This document shows, one piece after another, positions 24,126 to 35,641 of a DNA stretch of 64,000 nucleotides; position 1 is the stretch's first letter, and the number at the start of each line of letters is the position of its first letter. The stretch comes from JANQRZ01 sp965214485 (GTDB lineage: Bacteria; Bacteroidota; Rhodothermia; Rhodothermales; JANQRZ01). The DNA lies in assembly GCA_965214485.1 (NCBI GenBank), contig CBDCBW010000017.1:496001-560000 (forward strand), written 5' to 3'. Both the position numbers and the translations under genes were made by a program. The notes under the pieces were generated by a model that worked only from the letters and a program-made list of their open reading frames with translations, searched no databases and was not told the origin of the DNA.

Positions 24126-24281
24126 CGCGGGACCCGGGAGAGCGGCTCGGAGGACGGAGCGGGGCGCTCGGGGGAGATGGCCCTCCCCGCCCTCAGCGCT
24201 TCGTCCTCGACACGCCCTCCGGAGGCCGAACCGGCGGGGCGCTGCGCCGTTGGACTCTCCGCCTCTCCCCATCTCCGCGCC

Positions 24282-27981
<3,700 letters not shown>

Positions 27982-27989
<8 letters not shown>

Positions 27990-28425
27990 CGCCACCCCTC
28001 GGCCTATCGAAATCCTCCTCGTCGAAGACAGCCCCGGCGACGTCACGCTCACGATCGAAGCGCTCCGCGACGCGAAGGTCGCCAACAACCTCCACGTCGC
28101 CCGCGACGGGGAGGAGGCCATCCGCTTCCTCAAGCGAGAGGGGGAGTTCGAGGACGTCCCGCGCCCGGACCTGATGCTGCTCGACCTCAACATGCCGAAG
28201 AAGGGCGGGCGCGAGGTCCTCGCCGAGATGCGGGCCGACGACCGGTTCAAGAAAATCCCCGTCGTCGTGCTGACGACCTCGCAGAGCGAGGACGATGTCG
28301 CGGCGGTCTACGACCTCGCCGCCAACTGCTACGTCGCCAAGCCGGTCGACCTCGACCAGTTCCTCGAGGTCGTCCGCGCCATCGACGACTTCTGGCTGTC
28401 GCTCGTCAAGCTCCCGTCCGAATGA
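27982..28425 (+). CDS. Single-domain response regulator, Rcp1-like
   Basis: CheY-fold receiver of 147 residues with no output domain. The acidic pocket is VEDSPGD (about residues 14-20), the phospho-acceptor Asp is in MLLDLNMPKKGG (about 66), with the conserved Thr in VVVLTTSQS and Lys in YVAKPVD. The LNMPKKGGxEVL form matches Rcp1-like partners of phytochrome-type kinases. Its ATG overlaps the kinase stop by 8 bases, so kinase and regulator are co-translated and very probably partners. Confidence 0.93.
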
Positions 28426-28489
28426 CGACCTACGAACGGTCTCGTTTGGCACCCACTCGTCGCTCGTCGCTCCAAACTCGACGCCTGAG

Positions 28490-29602
28490 ATGACGCGGAT
28501 TCTGCTCGTTGAGGACAACCCGGGCGATGCCGTCATCTTCCGCGAGACGCTCGACGCCAGCGAGCTCGACTACGAGCTCGTCCACGCCAAGCGCCTCGGC
28601 GAGGGCCTTCAGCGCCTCGGCGACACGGCGTTCGACATCCTGATGGTGGACCTCTCGCTCCCCGACGCCCACGGGATGGAGGCCGTCCGGCGGGTGCGCG
28701 ACGCAGCCCCGGACCTCCCGCTGATCGTGCTGACCGGGCTGGACGACGCCGCCTCGGCGGCGGAGGCGAAAAGCCTCGGGGCGGTCGACTACCTCGTCAA
28801 GTGGTACGTGGACAGCACGTCGCTGGCGCGCTACATCCGCTACGCCATCGCCCAGAACGAGATGTACGGCGGCGGGCAGGCCCGTCCCCCGGCGGCCGCC
28901 CCCCCGGACCCGGTCGTCGAAGGGCAGATCGTCGAAGGGCGGATCATCCGGCCTGCCGAGGGTGCGCCGCCTGCCGAGGCCGCTGCCGCCACGGACGCTG
29001 CCGCCACGGATGCTGCCGCCACGGACGCTGATGCCACGGACGCTGATGCCAGGGACGGGGTGCTCTTGCGCCGCGCTGCGGAGGCCGCGCTCGCCTTCGC
29101 CGAGCGCGCCGAGCGGCGGAGCGCGTGGATGGCCGACGTGCTGCGCTCCGCGCTCGACCTGCACCGCGTGGCGGCGGGCGAGGTCGAGGTGCGCGCCGAG
29201 ACCGTGGACGCGCTCGACCTCGCGCGGCAGATGCTCAGCGAGCAGCGCGGCCTCGCGATGCGCTGCGGGGTCCCCCTGCACCTGGCGTCGGACCGCAAGA
29301 AGGCCATGGTGCAGGCCGACCGCAACCTCGTCATCAGCACGCTGCGCCGCCTCGTCGTCGACGCGCTACAGTCGGCGGACGCGGAGGGGGTCGAGGTGCG
29401 GGTCGACGTCGGCAGCGACGGCGCGCTCGTCGAGGCGGTGTGGACCGAGAGCCGCGCCTCGACGGGCGCGGGCGCGGACTGCATCGCGCTCGGCCGCAGC
29501 GTGGTCGAGCAGACCGTCCGGCTCTCCGGCGGCCAGAGCGCGCACCAGGGCGAGGCCGGCGGGCGGCACGTCCTCTCGTTCCGCCTGCCGGGGCCGGCAT
29601 GA
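28490..29602 (+). CDS. Response regulator with a degenerate kinase-like C-terminal region
   Basis: Residues 1-125 form a receiver domain (LLVEDNPGD; acceptor Asp in LMVDLSLPDAHG; LTGLDD; K in DYLVKW). A Pro/Ala-rich linker follows and includes five copies of an Ala-Thr-Asp repeat encoded by a 15-bp tandem repeat. The C-terminal 190 residues (about 185-370) look like the helical and ATPase parts of a histidine kinase (ERAERRSAWMADVLRSALDLHRVA...GRSVVEQTVRLSGG) but lack a phospho-His and clear N and G boxes. It probably scaffolds rather than phosphorylates. It is third in the two-component run and overlaps the following gene by 4 bases. Confidence 0.8.
   Translation: MTRILLVEDNPGDAVIFRETLDASELDYELVHAKRLGEGLQRLGDTAFDILMVDLSLPDAHGMEAVRRVRDAAPDLPLIVLTGLDDAASAAEAKSLGAVDYLVKWYVDSTSLARYIRYAIAQNEMYGGGQARPPAAAPPDPVVEGQIVEGRIIRPAEGAPPAEAAAATDAAATDAAATDADATDADARDGVLLRRAAEAALAFAERAERRSAWMADVLRSALDLHRVAAGEVEVRAETVDALDLARQMLSEQRGLAMRCGVPLHLASDRKKAMVQADRNLVISTLRRLVVDALQSADAEGVEVRVDVGSDGALVEAVWTESRASTGAGADCIALGRSVVEQTVRLSGGQSAHQGEAGGRHVLSFRLPGPA
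28985..29059 (+). repeat. 15-bp tandem repeat, five copies, in a response-regulator linker
   Basis: Five 15-bp units beginning GCCGCCACGGACGCT, with the last two units starting GATGCC, encode Ala-Ala-Thr-Asp-Ala variations. The period is a multiple of three, so copy-number change would alter linker length without a frameshift. Confidence 0.85.
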
Positions 29603-30333
29603 CGCCGCCCCGCGGGCCTGCGCCGGGCTCGGGCGAGGCGCTCATCGTCTTCGCCAAGCGGCCCGAGGCGGGGGCCGTCAAGACGCGGCTGACCCCGCTG
29701 CTGACCCCGGGCGAGGCCGCCGAGCTCTACGAGGCTTTTCTGCGCGACAGCCTCGACGCCTACGCCCGGCTCGGGGCCGACGTGCGGCTCTACCTCACCG
29801 GGGCCGGGACGCTTCCCGGCGCGTGGGTCCCCGGCACCGTCTCGGTCCACGAGCAGGCCGGGGACGGCCTCGGCGCGCGGATGCTCCGAGCCCTCGTCGA
29901 GACCTTCGTCGCGGGCTACGAGCGCGCCCTCGTCATCGGCACCGACCACCCGACGCTGCCGCTCGCGTTCGTCGAGCGCGGGTTCGAGGAGCTGCGCCTC
30001 CCGCTCTCGGTCGTCCTCGGCCCGAGCGACGACGGCGGGTACTACCTGATCGGGATGAACGAGGTCTACCCGGCGCTCTTCGACGGGATGCGCTACAGCC
30101 ACGACGGGGTCTTCGCCCAGACCCTCGCTCGGGCCGAGGCCACGGGGGCCGCCGTCAGCGTGCTGCCGCCGTGGTACGACGTGGACACGCCCGCCGCGCT
30201 CCGCCGCCTCGCCTCCGACGTGACGGCCTCCGACGGGGCGGCCTCCGACGGGGCGGCGGAGGCCGCCGCCGCGCCGCGCAGAACCCGTGAAGTCCTCGCC
30301 GGCCTCTGCAGGAAGTACGCAGAGTTAGTGTAG
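29599..30333 (+). CDS. GT-A-fold glycosyltransferase, TIGR04282 family
   Basis: Protein of 244 residues resembling the DUF2064/TIGR04282 nucleotidyl-sugar-transferase-like family. Visible are FAKRPEAGAVKTRLTP (about 18-33, the nucleotide-binding loop), IGTDHPTLP (about 113-121, DxD-like metal site) and LGPSDDGGYYLIG (about 138-150). The family is often annotated as arsenosugar-biosynthesis glycosyltransferase, but that role is not supported here by context. The Ala/Ser/Asp-rich segment near the C-terminus derives from a duplicated CCTCCGACGGGGCGG. The start overlaps the upstream stop (ATGA). Confidence 0.82.
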   Translation: MTPPRGPAPGSGEALIVFAKRPEAGAVKTRLTPLLTPGEAAELYEAFLRDSLDAYARLGADVRLYLTGAGTLPGAWVPGTVSVHEQAGDGLGARMLRALVETFVAGYERALVIGTDHPTLPLAFVERGFEELRLPLSVVLGPSDDGGYYLIGMNEVYPALFDGMRYSHDGVFAQTLARAEATGAAVSVLPPWYDVDTPAALRRLASDVTASDGAASDGAAEAAAAPRRTREVLAGLCRKYAELV

Positions 30334-30337
30334 ATTG
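30331..30337 (+). promoter_or_regulatory. TAGATTG promoter-like element before fbp
   Basis: TAGATTG begins in the stop codon of the glycosyltransferase gene (30331-30333) and lies 61 bases before the ATG at 30398. It would give fbp its own promoter. Confidence 0.35.
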
Positions 30338-30397
30338 CCCGCCTTGACCTCGTTCTCCGCCGCGCTGATGGGCCGAGTCCGTCCAGCCCTCCAGCCT

Positions 30398-31474
30398 ATG
30401 CAGACCGTGCCTATGCAGCCCGTAAGCGCTCCGACCCAGCAGTCCCTCGTCACCGGCGGCGGCAAGCTCAAGACCCTGGAACAGTTCATCATCGAGCGCC
30501 AGGGCGACGTCCCCGGCTCGACGGGCCAGTTCTCGCGCCTCCTCCGCGACGTCGCGCTCGCGGCCAAGATCGTCGACCGCGACGTGCGCAAGGCCGGGCT
30601 CGTGGACATCTTCGGCGAGGCCGGCGGCGAGAACGCGACCGGCGACACCCAGAAGAAGCTCGACGTGCTCGCGCACGAGGAGTTCGTCCGCGCCCTCCGG
30701 CGCGGCGGCGAGGTCTGCATGATCGGCTCCGAGGAGCACGACGAGGCCATCCCGATCCGCACCAACGGCCACTCCGGGCGCTACATCGTGCTGATGGACC
30801 CGCTCGACGGCTCCTCGAACGTCGACGTCAACGTCTCGATCGGCACCATCTTCTCGATCTACCGGCTCCCCGACGGCTGCGACGAGCCGCTCAACGAGCA
30901 CGCCCTCCAGCCCGGGCGCGACCAGGTCGCCGCGGGCTACGTCGTCTACGGCTCCTCGACGATGCTCGTCTACACCACCGGCAACGGCGTCAACGGCTTC
31001 ACGCTCGACCCCTCGATCGGCGAGTTTCTGCTCTCCCACCCGGACATCCAGACCCCGAGCGCCGGCCGCATCTACTCGATCAACGAGGGCAACTACCGCT
31101 CGTGGGAGGACGGGACGAAGGGCTACATCAAGTGGCTCCAGGTCGAGGACGAGGCCACGAGCCGGCCCTACACGGCGCGCTACATCGGCTCCTTCGTCGC
31201 GGACTTCCACCGCAACCTGCTCAAGGGCGGCATCTACATCTACCCGGCGAACGTGCGCGACCCGCGCGGCAAGCTCCGGCTGATGTACGAGGCCAACCCG
31301 ATGGCCTTCATCGTCGAGCAGGCCGGGGGCCGCGCCTCGACCGGCACCCAGCCCATCCTCGACGTGGCCCCCGAGAAGCTGCACCAGCGGTGCCCGGTCT
31401 ACATCGGCAGCGCCGACATGGTGGAGATGGCCGAGGACTTCGTCGCCGGGCGGCGCACACTCGAGCGGGGATGA
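30398..31474 (+). CDS. fbp: Fructose-1,6-bisphosphatase class 1
   Basis: Hydrolyses fructose-1,6-bisphosphate in gluconeogenesis. The 358-residue product contains the metal-binding SEEHDE segment (about residue 109), MDPLDGSSNVDVN (about 130-142), the YGSSTMLVYTTG and YSINEGNY segments, GSFVADFHRNLLKGGIY and a C-terminal EQAGGRAS motif. Starts at 30368, 30398 and 30413 are all possible; 30398 is chosen because a TAGATTG element at 30331 implies an RNA 5' end near 30345, leaving a leader of about 50 bases. The catalytic core is complete. Confidence 0.95.
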   Translation: MQTVPMQPVSAPTQQSLVTGGGKLKTLEQFIIERQGDVPGSTGQFSRLLRDVALAAKIVDRDVRKAGLVDIFGEAGGENATGDTQKKLDVLAHEEFVRALRRGGEVCMIGSEEHDEAIPIRTNGHSGRYIVLMDPLDGSSNVDVNVSIGTIFSIYRLPDGCDEPLNEHALQPGRDQVAAGYVVYGSSTMLVYTTGNGVNGFTLDPSIGEFLLSHPDIQTPSAGRIYSINEGNYRSWEDGTKGYIKWLQVEDEATSRPYTARYIGSFVADFHRNLLKGGIYIYPANVRDPRGKLRLMYEANPMAFIVEQAGGRASTGTQPILDVAPEKLHQRCPVYIGSADMVEMAEDFVAGRRTLERG

Positions 31475-32490
31475 GGAGCGAAAGCGAGGAAGAGCGGGAG
31501 CGGGGAAGACGGTCGCGCCGTTTGCGCTCGGTCCTCTTCCGCGCCTGCGTTCTTCCGCTGCTTCTTTCTCGCCCCACCGCCGCCCAGACCGCGCCGGACT
31601 CGGCAGCGGCGCGGCCCGCGACCGTCGAGGTGCTCGTCGAGGTACCCTTCGAGCGCCGGCCCGGCGAGCGGGCCACGGTCCGGGTCACGAAGACCTTCGC
31701 CGAGCGCAACGGCGGCCTGCTGGCCGACAGCCTGAGCGCGACGTGGCTCGTCGACATGCGGGTGCTCGCCTCCCGGCCGCGCGGCTACACCTTCGCCTGG
31801 ACCTACCGGGCCGAGCGGGACAGCGCCGCCGAGCGCAGGGCGCGCTTCGACCTGCGCACGAACACCCTCGCGGGCGTCCCCATCGTCTTCCGCACCGACC
31901 GCACCGGGCAGCCCTACGAGATCGCCAACGGCGACAGCCTGCGGGCCGCCCTCGGGCGGGCGCTCCGAAGGCTCGCGCCGCGCCTCGCCCCCGAGCAGCG
32001 CCCCGCCCTCGACGCCGTCCGCGCTACAGCAGCGACCGACGCCGGCCTCGAGGCCATGCTGCTCGTCGACGTGGAGCGCTTCCACCTCGCCTCCGGCGGG
32101 CGCTATCCGCCGCGCCGCGCCGCCACGTCGCGCTCGATGCTGCCCAATCCCTTCGGCGGCAGGCCGATCCCCGCCACGGCCAGCTTCCGCCTCGGCTCGC
32201 CGGCGGCCGGCGACTCCACCGTGACCGTGCGCTGGAGGCAGACGCCCGACGCCGACGCCCTGGCGCGGGTCATCGTGGAGCTGCTGCGCGAGGTCTCCCC
32301 GTCGAGCCCTCGGTTCTCACCGGCCGAGGTCGCCCGGCGCTTCGGCGTCGAGGAGGAGGCGACGTACCGCATCGAGCGGCGGCGGGGTCGGGTGCTCGCC
32401 GTGGACTACCGCAAGCGCGTCCGCTTCGGCGAGCGCCTCCGCACCGAGCGGATGGTGATGGTCACGCGCCCACCGCGAACTCCCGGTTGA
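31471..32490 (+). CDS. Exported hypothetical protein
   Basis: Unrecognised 339-residue protein. It starts with an Arg-rich stretch, then a hydrophobic segment ending PTAAQ (about residues 23-46), which suggests a Sec signal peptide. The mature part is Arg/Ala-rich with likely beta strands (TVEVLVEVPFERR, FAWTYRAERDS, TVTVRWRQTP) and no catalytic motif. ATG overlaps the fbp stop (ATGA). Its last 12 or so codons (32453-32490) belong to the 148-bp sequence that is repeated before the second PIN module, so a copy of its tail survives at 33166-33203. Confidence 0.65.
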   Translation: MRSESEEERERGRRSRRLRSVLFRACVLPLLLSRPTAAQTAPDSAAARPATVEVLVEVPFERRPGERATVRVTKTFAERNGGLLADSLSATWLVDMRVLASRPRGYTFAWTYRAERDSAAERRARFDLRTNTLAGVPIVFRTDRTGQPYEIANGDSLRAALGRALRRLAPRLAPEQRPALDAVRATAATDAGLEAMLLVDVERFHLASGGRYPPRRAATSRSMLPNPFGGRPIPATASFRLGSPAAGDSTVTVRWRQTPDADALARVIVELLREVSPSSPRFSPAEVARRFGVEEEATYRIERRRGRVLAVDYRKRVRFGERLRTERMVMVTRPPRTPG

Positions 32491-32600
32491 GCCTGCCGTA
32501 TCAACGCCACACCTTCCCGGTACGACGATGGACGACTTGATGCAGAAGATCGACGCGCTGCCGCCCGGGTTGCAGCAGCAGGTCGAGGACTTCGTGGACT
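32453..32600 (+). repeat. Left copy of a perfect 148-bp direct repeat (toxin-antitoxin module 5' flank)
   Basis: Identical to 33166-33313. It covers the 3' end of the exported-protein gene, the spacer and the first 73 bases of the DUF2281 antitoxin gene. Divergence begins abruptly afterwards. Confidence 0.95.
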
Positions 32601-32734
32601 ACCTCCGCTCGAAGCGCCCGCTCTCTCGGCCGGGTACGTTGCGCCAGGATTGGGGCGGGGGGCTTAGCGATCTGCGTGATGACTACACCGCGCTGGAGCT
32701 ACAGAAGAAAGCGTTGGAGTGGAGAGGAGACTGA
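32528..32734 (+). CDS. DUF2281-family antitoxin (module 1)
   Basis: A 68-residue protein with the DUF2281 N-terminal pattern (MDDLMQKIDALPPGLQQQ, VEDFVDYL), usually the antitoxin partner of a VapC-like PIN toxin. The C-terminal part (SDLRDDYTALELQKKALEW) is the likely toxin-binding segment. The stop is 3 bases before the PIN start, so the pair is a compact operon. Residues 1-24 are encoded by DNA identical to module 2; the rest differs. Confidence 0.82.
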   Translation: MDDLMQKIDALPPGLQQQVEDFVDYLRSKRPLSRPGTLRQDWGGGLSDLRDDYTALELQKKALEWRGD

Positions 32735-32737
32735 GGC

Positions 32738-33145
32738 GTGTACCTCGTGGACACCAACGTGTGGCTCGAACGACTGCTCGATCAAGAGCGTGCCGATGAG
32801 GTCCGCCGGTTCCTCGCCCGCGTCCCCTCAGAGGAGCTTCATCTGACCGACTTCGCCCTGCATTCTATCGCCGTCATTCTCAGCCGACTGGAGCGCCAAC
32901 CCCTGCTCGACCAGTTCGTGCGCGACACGCTTATCGAAGGGGCGGTCGGGGTCGCGGGGATCGAGCCGACGGGCACGGCGGAGGTAGCACACAGGGCGAA
33001 GGCGCTCGGACTCGACTTCGACGACGCCTATCAGTACGCCGCTGCCGAGCGCTACGACCTCACGATGGTTAGCTTCGACACGGACTTCGACCGCACCGAG
33101 CGCGGTCGCAAGACCCCAGCCGATGTGTTGGACGGATTGGCGTAG
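32738..33145 (+). CDS. PIN-domain (VapC-like) toxin, module 1
   Basis: A 135-residue PIN ribonuclease from a GTG start. Acidic active-site residues are visible as Asp5 (YLVDTNVW), Glu in HLTD-type region, Asp in LDFDDAYQ (about 92-95) and Asp in VSFDTDFD (about 112-117). Such toxins cleave specific RNAs when freed from the antitoxin. The last 45 residues are nearly identical to those of module 2 in both protein and DNA, while residues 1-90 have diverged. It forms an operon with the DUF2281 gene 3 bases upstream. Confidence 0.85.
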   Translation: MYLVDTNVWLERLLDQERADEVRRFLARVPSEELHLTDFALHSIAVILSRLERQPLLDQFVRDTLIEGAVGVAGIEPTGTAEVAHRAKALGLDFDDAYQYAAAERYDLTMVSFDTDFDRTERGRKTPADVLDGLA

Positions 33146-33165
33146 CGAGCGAATCGCGAAGCGCG

Positions 33166-33313
33166 TGGTGATGGTCACGCGCCCACCGCGAACTCCCGGT
33201 TGAGCCTGCCGTATCAACGCCACACCTTCCCGGTACGACGATGGACGACTTGATGCAGAAGATCGACGCGCTGCCGCCCGGGTTGCAGCAGCAGGTCGAG
33301 GACTTCGTGGACT
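33166..33313 (+). repeat. Right copy of the 148-bp direct repeat
   Basis: Identical to 32453-32600 at an offset of 713 bases. It begins in the shared TGGTGA at the junction with the first module's 3' flank and contains a displaced copy of the neighbouring gene's last codons. Confidence 0.95.
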
Positions 33314-33450
33314 TTGTTCGGATGAAGCACGAGCCGACAGGCCGCGCACCCTTGCGCTTGGACTGGCGCGGTGCGCTAGCCGACCTCCGCGACGAATACA
33401 CGTCGGTCGAGCTGCAGCACAAGGCGCTGCAGCTCTGGCGAGGTGACTGA
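33241..33450 (+). CDS. DUF2281-family antitoxin (module 2)
   Basis: A 69-residue homolog of the 32528-32734 product. Residues 1-24 are encoded by identical DNA; the C-terminal part (FVRMKHEPTG...LRLDWRGALADLRDEYTSVELQHKALQ) has diverged to about half identity, as expected if it binds a different toxin. It is followed after 3 bases by the second PIN gene. Confidence 0.82.
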   Translation: MDDLMQKIDALPPGLQQQVEDFVDFVRMKHEPTGRAPLRLDWRGALADLRDEYTSVELQHKALQLWRGD

Positions 33451-33453
33451 GCC

Positions 33454-33873
33454 ATGTACCTCGTGGATACCAACGTGCTCCTTGAGGTCCTACTCGAACA
33501 AGAGAGAGCGGACGAAGCCGCAGCGTTCCTCAGCAGGGCTAACCTCAGCAGGGGTAAAGCCCCCGACCTACACCTGACGGACTTCTCGCTCTATTCGCTC
33601 GGAATCATCCTGCACTACCGCGGACGTGGCGAAGCGTTCAAGCGTGTCGTCGCTGATCTCGACGCCGCGCAGTTGCAGCTGATACGACTTTCCTTTTCTC
33701 AGTTGACTTCGCTGGAGGAGACTATCGCCCGATTCCGGCTCGACTTCGACGACGCCTACCAATATGCCGCCGCCGAGCGCTACGACCTCACGATGGTTAG
33801 CTTCGACGCCGACTTCGACCGCACCGAGCGCGGCCGCAAGACCCCAGCCGATGTGTTGGACGGATTGGCGTAG
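33454..33873 (+). CDS. PIN-domain (VapC-like) toxin, module 2
   Basis: A 139-residue PIN protein. The N-terminal strand YLVDTNVLLE (Asp5), HLTDFSLYS, LDFDDAYQYAAAERYDLTMVSFDADFD and the terminal RKTPADVLDGLA carry the usual acidic residues. The region between about residues 27 and 92 is poorly similar to module 1, including a 7-residue insertion (SRGKAPD), whereas the C-terminal 45 residues are nearly identical. This suggests different RNA or antitoxin specificity in a shared framework. Confidence 0.85.
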   Translation: MYLVDTNVLLEVLLEQERADEAAAFLSRANLSRGKAPDLHLTDFSLYSLGIILHYRGRGEAFKRVVADLDAAQLQLIRLSFSQLTSLEETIARFRLDFDDAYQYAAAERYDLTMVSFDADFDRTERGRKTPADVLDGLA

Positions 33874-33899
33874 CGAGCGAATCGCGAAGCGTGTGGTGA
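33739..33899 (+). repeat. Near-identical 161-bp 3' flank of the PIN modules (copy 2; copy 1 at 33011-33171)
   Basis: Only a handful of substitutions separate this from 33011-33171. Both copies run from the DFDDAYQ codons through the toxin stop and about 25 bases beyond, ending in GTGGTGA. Confidence 0.9.
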
Positions 33900-33929
33900 C
33901 GACCTCCGCCCTCGCGCCCGAGCGAAGGA

Positions 33930-34490
33930 TCAGAGAAAGACGGCAAACCCGACTGAAGCCGACAGCAGCAACTCGCCGACGAGCACAAGCCGGAGCTGCG
34001 CGAACGGAGCGCCGAGCCTCGTCTCCTCCACCGAGAGGTCCGGCAGCAGCACGCCCGCCGCGACACTCGGCCCGAGCCACAGCCCATCATCCGCGCCCTC
34101 GAACGATCCCTGAAACGCATCGCAAGCGGCGTCGCCACAGGTGAAGCTCGTCGCGACGTAGTAGAGCGCGAGCCCCGCCCCGGCGAACGGGCGCAGCCCC
34201 GCCGCGCCGAACCGGACCCGCACGTCTGTGCCGAGCACGAACCCCGAGGTCGTGGCATCGTACACGGCAGTGTCGAGCGCGTCGAGGAAGACGTAGTCCG
34301 CCGTGGGCTGAACGGACAGTGTGACCGGGCCTACACCCGAAAACGGAACCTCTAGGCCGACCCCGATGAGCGGCCCTTTTCCCAGAGCGTAGCCCCCGTA
34401 GGGCACGGCGGCCACCTGAGCGAGCGCGCCGGTGGCGCAGAGACCGGTGGCGCAGAGAAACGACAGACGAAGAATCCGGAGGGTCGCCAT
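33930..34490 (-). CDS. Small outer-membrane beta-barrel-like protein (1 of 3)
   Basis: A 186-residue product from the ATG at 34490. The signal peptide (about residues 1-25, ending GALAQ) is followed by short alternating strands rich in Gly, Val and aromatic residues, characteristic of small OmpW/OmpA-like barrels. One Cys pair (FTCGDAACDAF) sits in a predicted loop and could form a disulfide. It is the last of three co-oriented related genes. It differs enough from its neighbours that no specific function is implied. Confidence 0.65.
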   Translation of the reverse strand: MATLRILRLSFLCATGLCATGALAQVAAVPYGGYALGKGPLIGVGLEVPFSGVGPVTLSVQPTADYVFLDALDTAVYDATTSGFVLGTDVRVRFGAAGLRPFAGAGLALYYVATSFTCGDAACDAFQGSFEGADDGLWLGPSVAAGVLLPDLSVEETRLGAPFAQLRLVLVGELLLSASVGFAVFL

Positions 34491-34553
34491 GGCAGAAGCA
34501 GAACGCCCCGGCCCGCCGAAGCAGACCGGGGCGCGAAGGGGCCGCAGCAAGGC

Positions 34554-35048
34554 CTACCGAGTGCCGAGGGGAATACGGAAGCCCCCCATGATGGAGAGCG
34601 CGTCGAACTCACCGATCAGCGAGTAGCGCGCCTGCGCAAACGGCTCCCCGAACTGGAGCGCGCCCGGAAAAGCCACCCCGCCGAGCAGGTTGAAACCGAG
34701 CTCCGTGTTCGAGTCGCCGTTGCTGAAGATGCCGACGCCGAGCCCTGCGCCGGCGAACGGAGCGATCGAGGCACCGGGTGCCCCGAAGCGCGCGATCACG
34801 TTGGCGTCGGCCTGGAGGTACGTCCCGTCGGCATCGACGAACACGTACTCGATCCCAGGCTGCAGGGCGAGGTTGAGGGTGCCCGCAGCGAGGGGGAGGC
34901 CGAACTCACCGCCAATGCCGACGAGGAGGCCGGCACCGTCCGCCGTGTTGAACCCCACGTACGGCTTCAGAGCGAGCTGCGCCTGAGCGCCGCCAGCGGC
35001 GAGGAGGGCTAGGCCGAGCAGGAGGGAGAGAGCGAAGGCCTTAGGCAT
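34554..35048 (-). CDS. Small outer-membrane beta-barrel-like protein (2 of 3)
   Basis: A 164-residue product with a clear signal peptide (residues 1-23, ending AQAQ) and a beta-strand-rich body (LKPYVGFNT, NLALQPGIEYVFVD, FAGAGLGVGIF, RYSLIGEFDALSIMGGF). The sequence GNPYE... porin signature is absent, but the PFAGAGLG phrase is shared with gene 1. It is separated by 18 bases from gene 3's stop and 63 bases from gene 1. Confidence 0.7.
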   Translation of the reverse strand: MPKAFALSLLLGLALLAAGGAQAQLALKPYVGFNTADGAGLLVGIGGEFGLPLAAGTLNLALQPGIEYVFVDADGTYLQADANVIARFGAPGASIAPFAGAGLGVGIFSNGDSNTELGFNLLGGVAFPGALQFGEPFAQARYSLIGEFDALSIMGGFRIPLGTR

Positions 35049-35066
35049 GATGGGAAGCGGGTTGGT

Positions 35067-35534
35067 CTAGAAAAAGATCGACACGCCACCCTGCGCGCCG
35101 ACCGTGGTGACATCGCCGAACGTGACGAACCCCTGCGCGGTAATGGCAGCGCCTTCGTTGAGGAAGAACTTGGCACCACCGAAGCCGCCGAGACCGAGTG
35201 AGCTACCGTCACCGATGCCGATGTCGATGAGGGCCCCGGCGAAGGGCACCGTCGTGGCTCCGGCCGCGCCGAAGTGGTAGGCCCCGAAGGCTCCGATCGA
35301 TCCGGCCAAATCCGCGCCCTCGACCTTCGAGAGCGTGAGCCGAGGGCCAAGCTCTATCTGGGGCGTGATGAAGCGACCGGCGAAACCGGAAATCTGAATT
35401 ACGGTGAATCCCTCGGTGGTGCTGAAGCTGGCGGCGGCGTTGACTTCGTTGAGACCCTGGCTGATCTGTGCCTGAGCACGTTGCGCGGTGAAGGAAAGGG
35501 AGAGGAGAAGGGCGAGAGCGAATGCTTTACGCAT
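35067..35534 (-). CDS. Small outer-membrane beta-barrel-like protein (3 of 3)
   Basis: A 155-residue product from the ATG at 35534 (MRKAFALALLLSLSF, signal to about residue 22). Strand-like segments (FTVIQISGFAGRFI, GPRLTLSKVEG, GLGGFGGAKFF, GAQGGVSIFF) end in Phe, as outer-membrane barrels often do. It is first in the three-gene run, so the promoter is probably upstream of 35534. It diverges from the DUF2461-like gene. Confidence 0.65.
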   Translation of the reverse strand: MRKAFALALLLSLSFTAQRAQAQISQGLNEVNAAASFSTTEGFTVIQISGFAGRFITPQIELGPRLTLSKVEGADLAGSIGAFGAYHFGAAGATTVPFAGALIDIGIGDGSSLGLGGFGGAKFFLNEGAAITAQGFVTFGDVTTVGAQGGVSIFF

Positions 35535-35641
35535 GACGGTTGGGATGTGGGTTGAGTGAGGGCGAACGGGCGTGGCGGTGTCGCGTAGAGGGAGAGGTTC
35601 TCCCGGTCCATCACGCGGAAAATAAGAACGACGGGTCACTT

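Noticed and set aside
35540..35641. Upstream extension of the DUF2461-like protein
   Set aside because: The extra 34 codons overlap the divergent beta-barrel promoter region and lack similarity; an ATG at 35642 is better placed.
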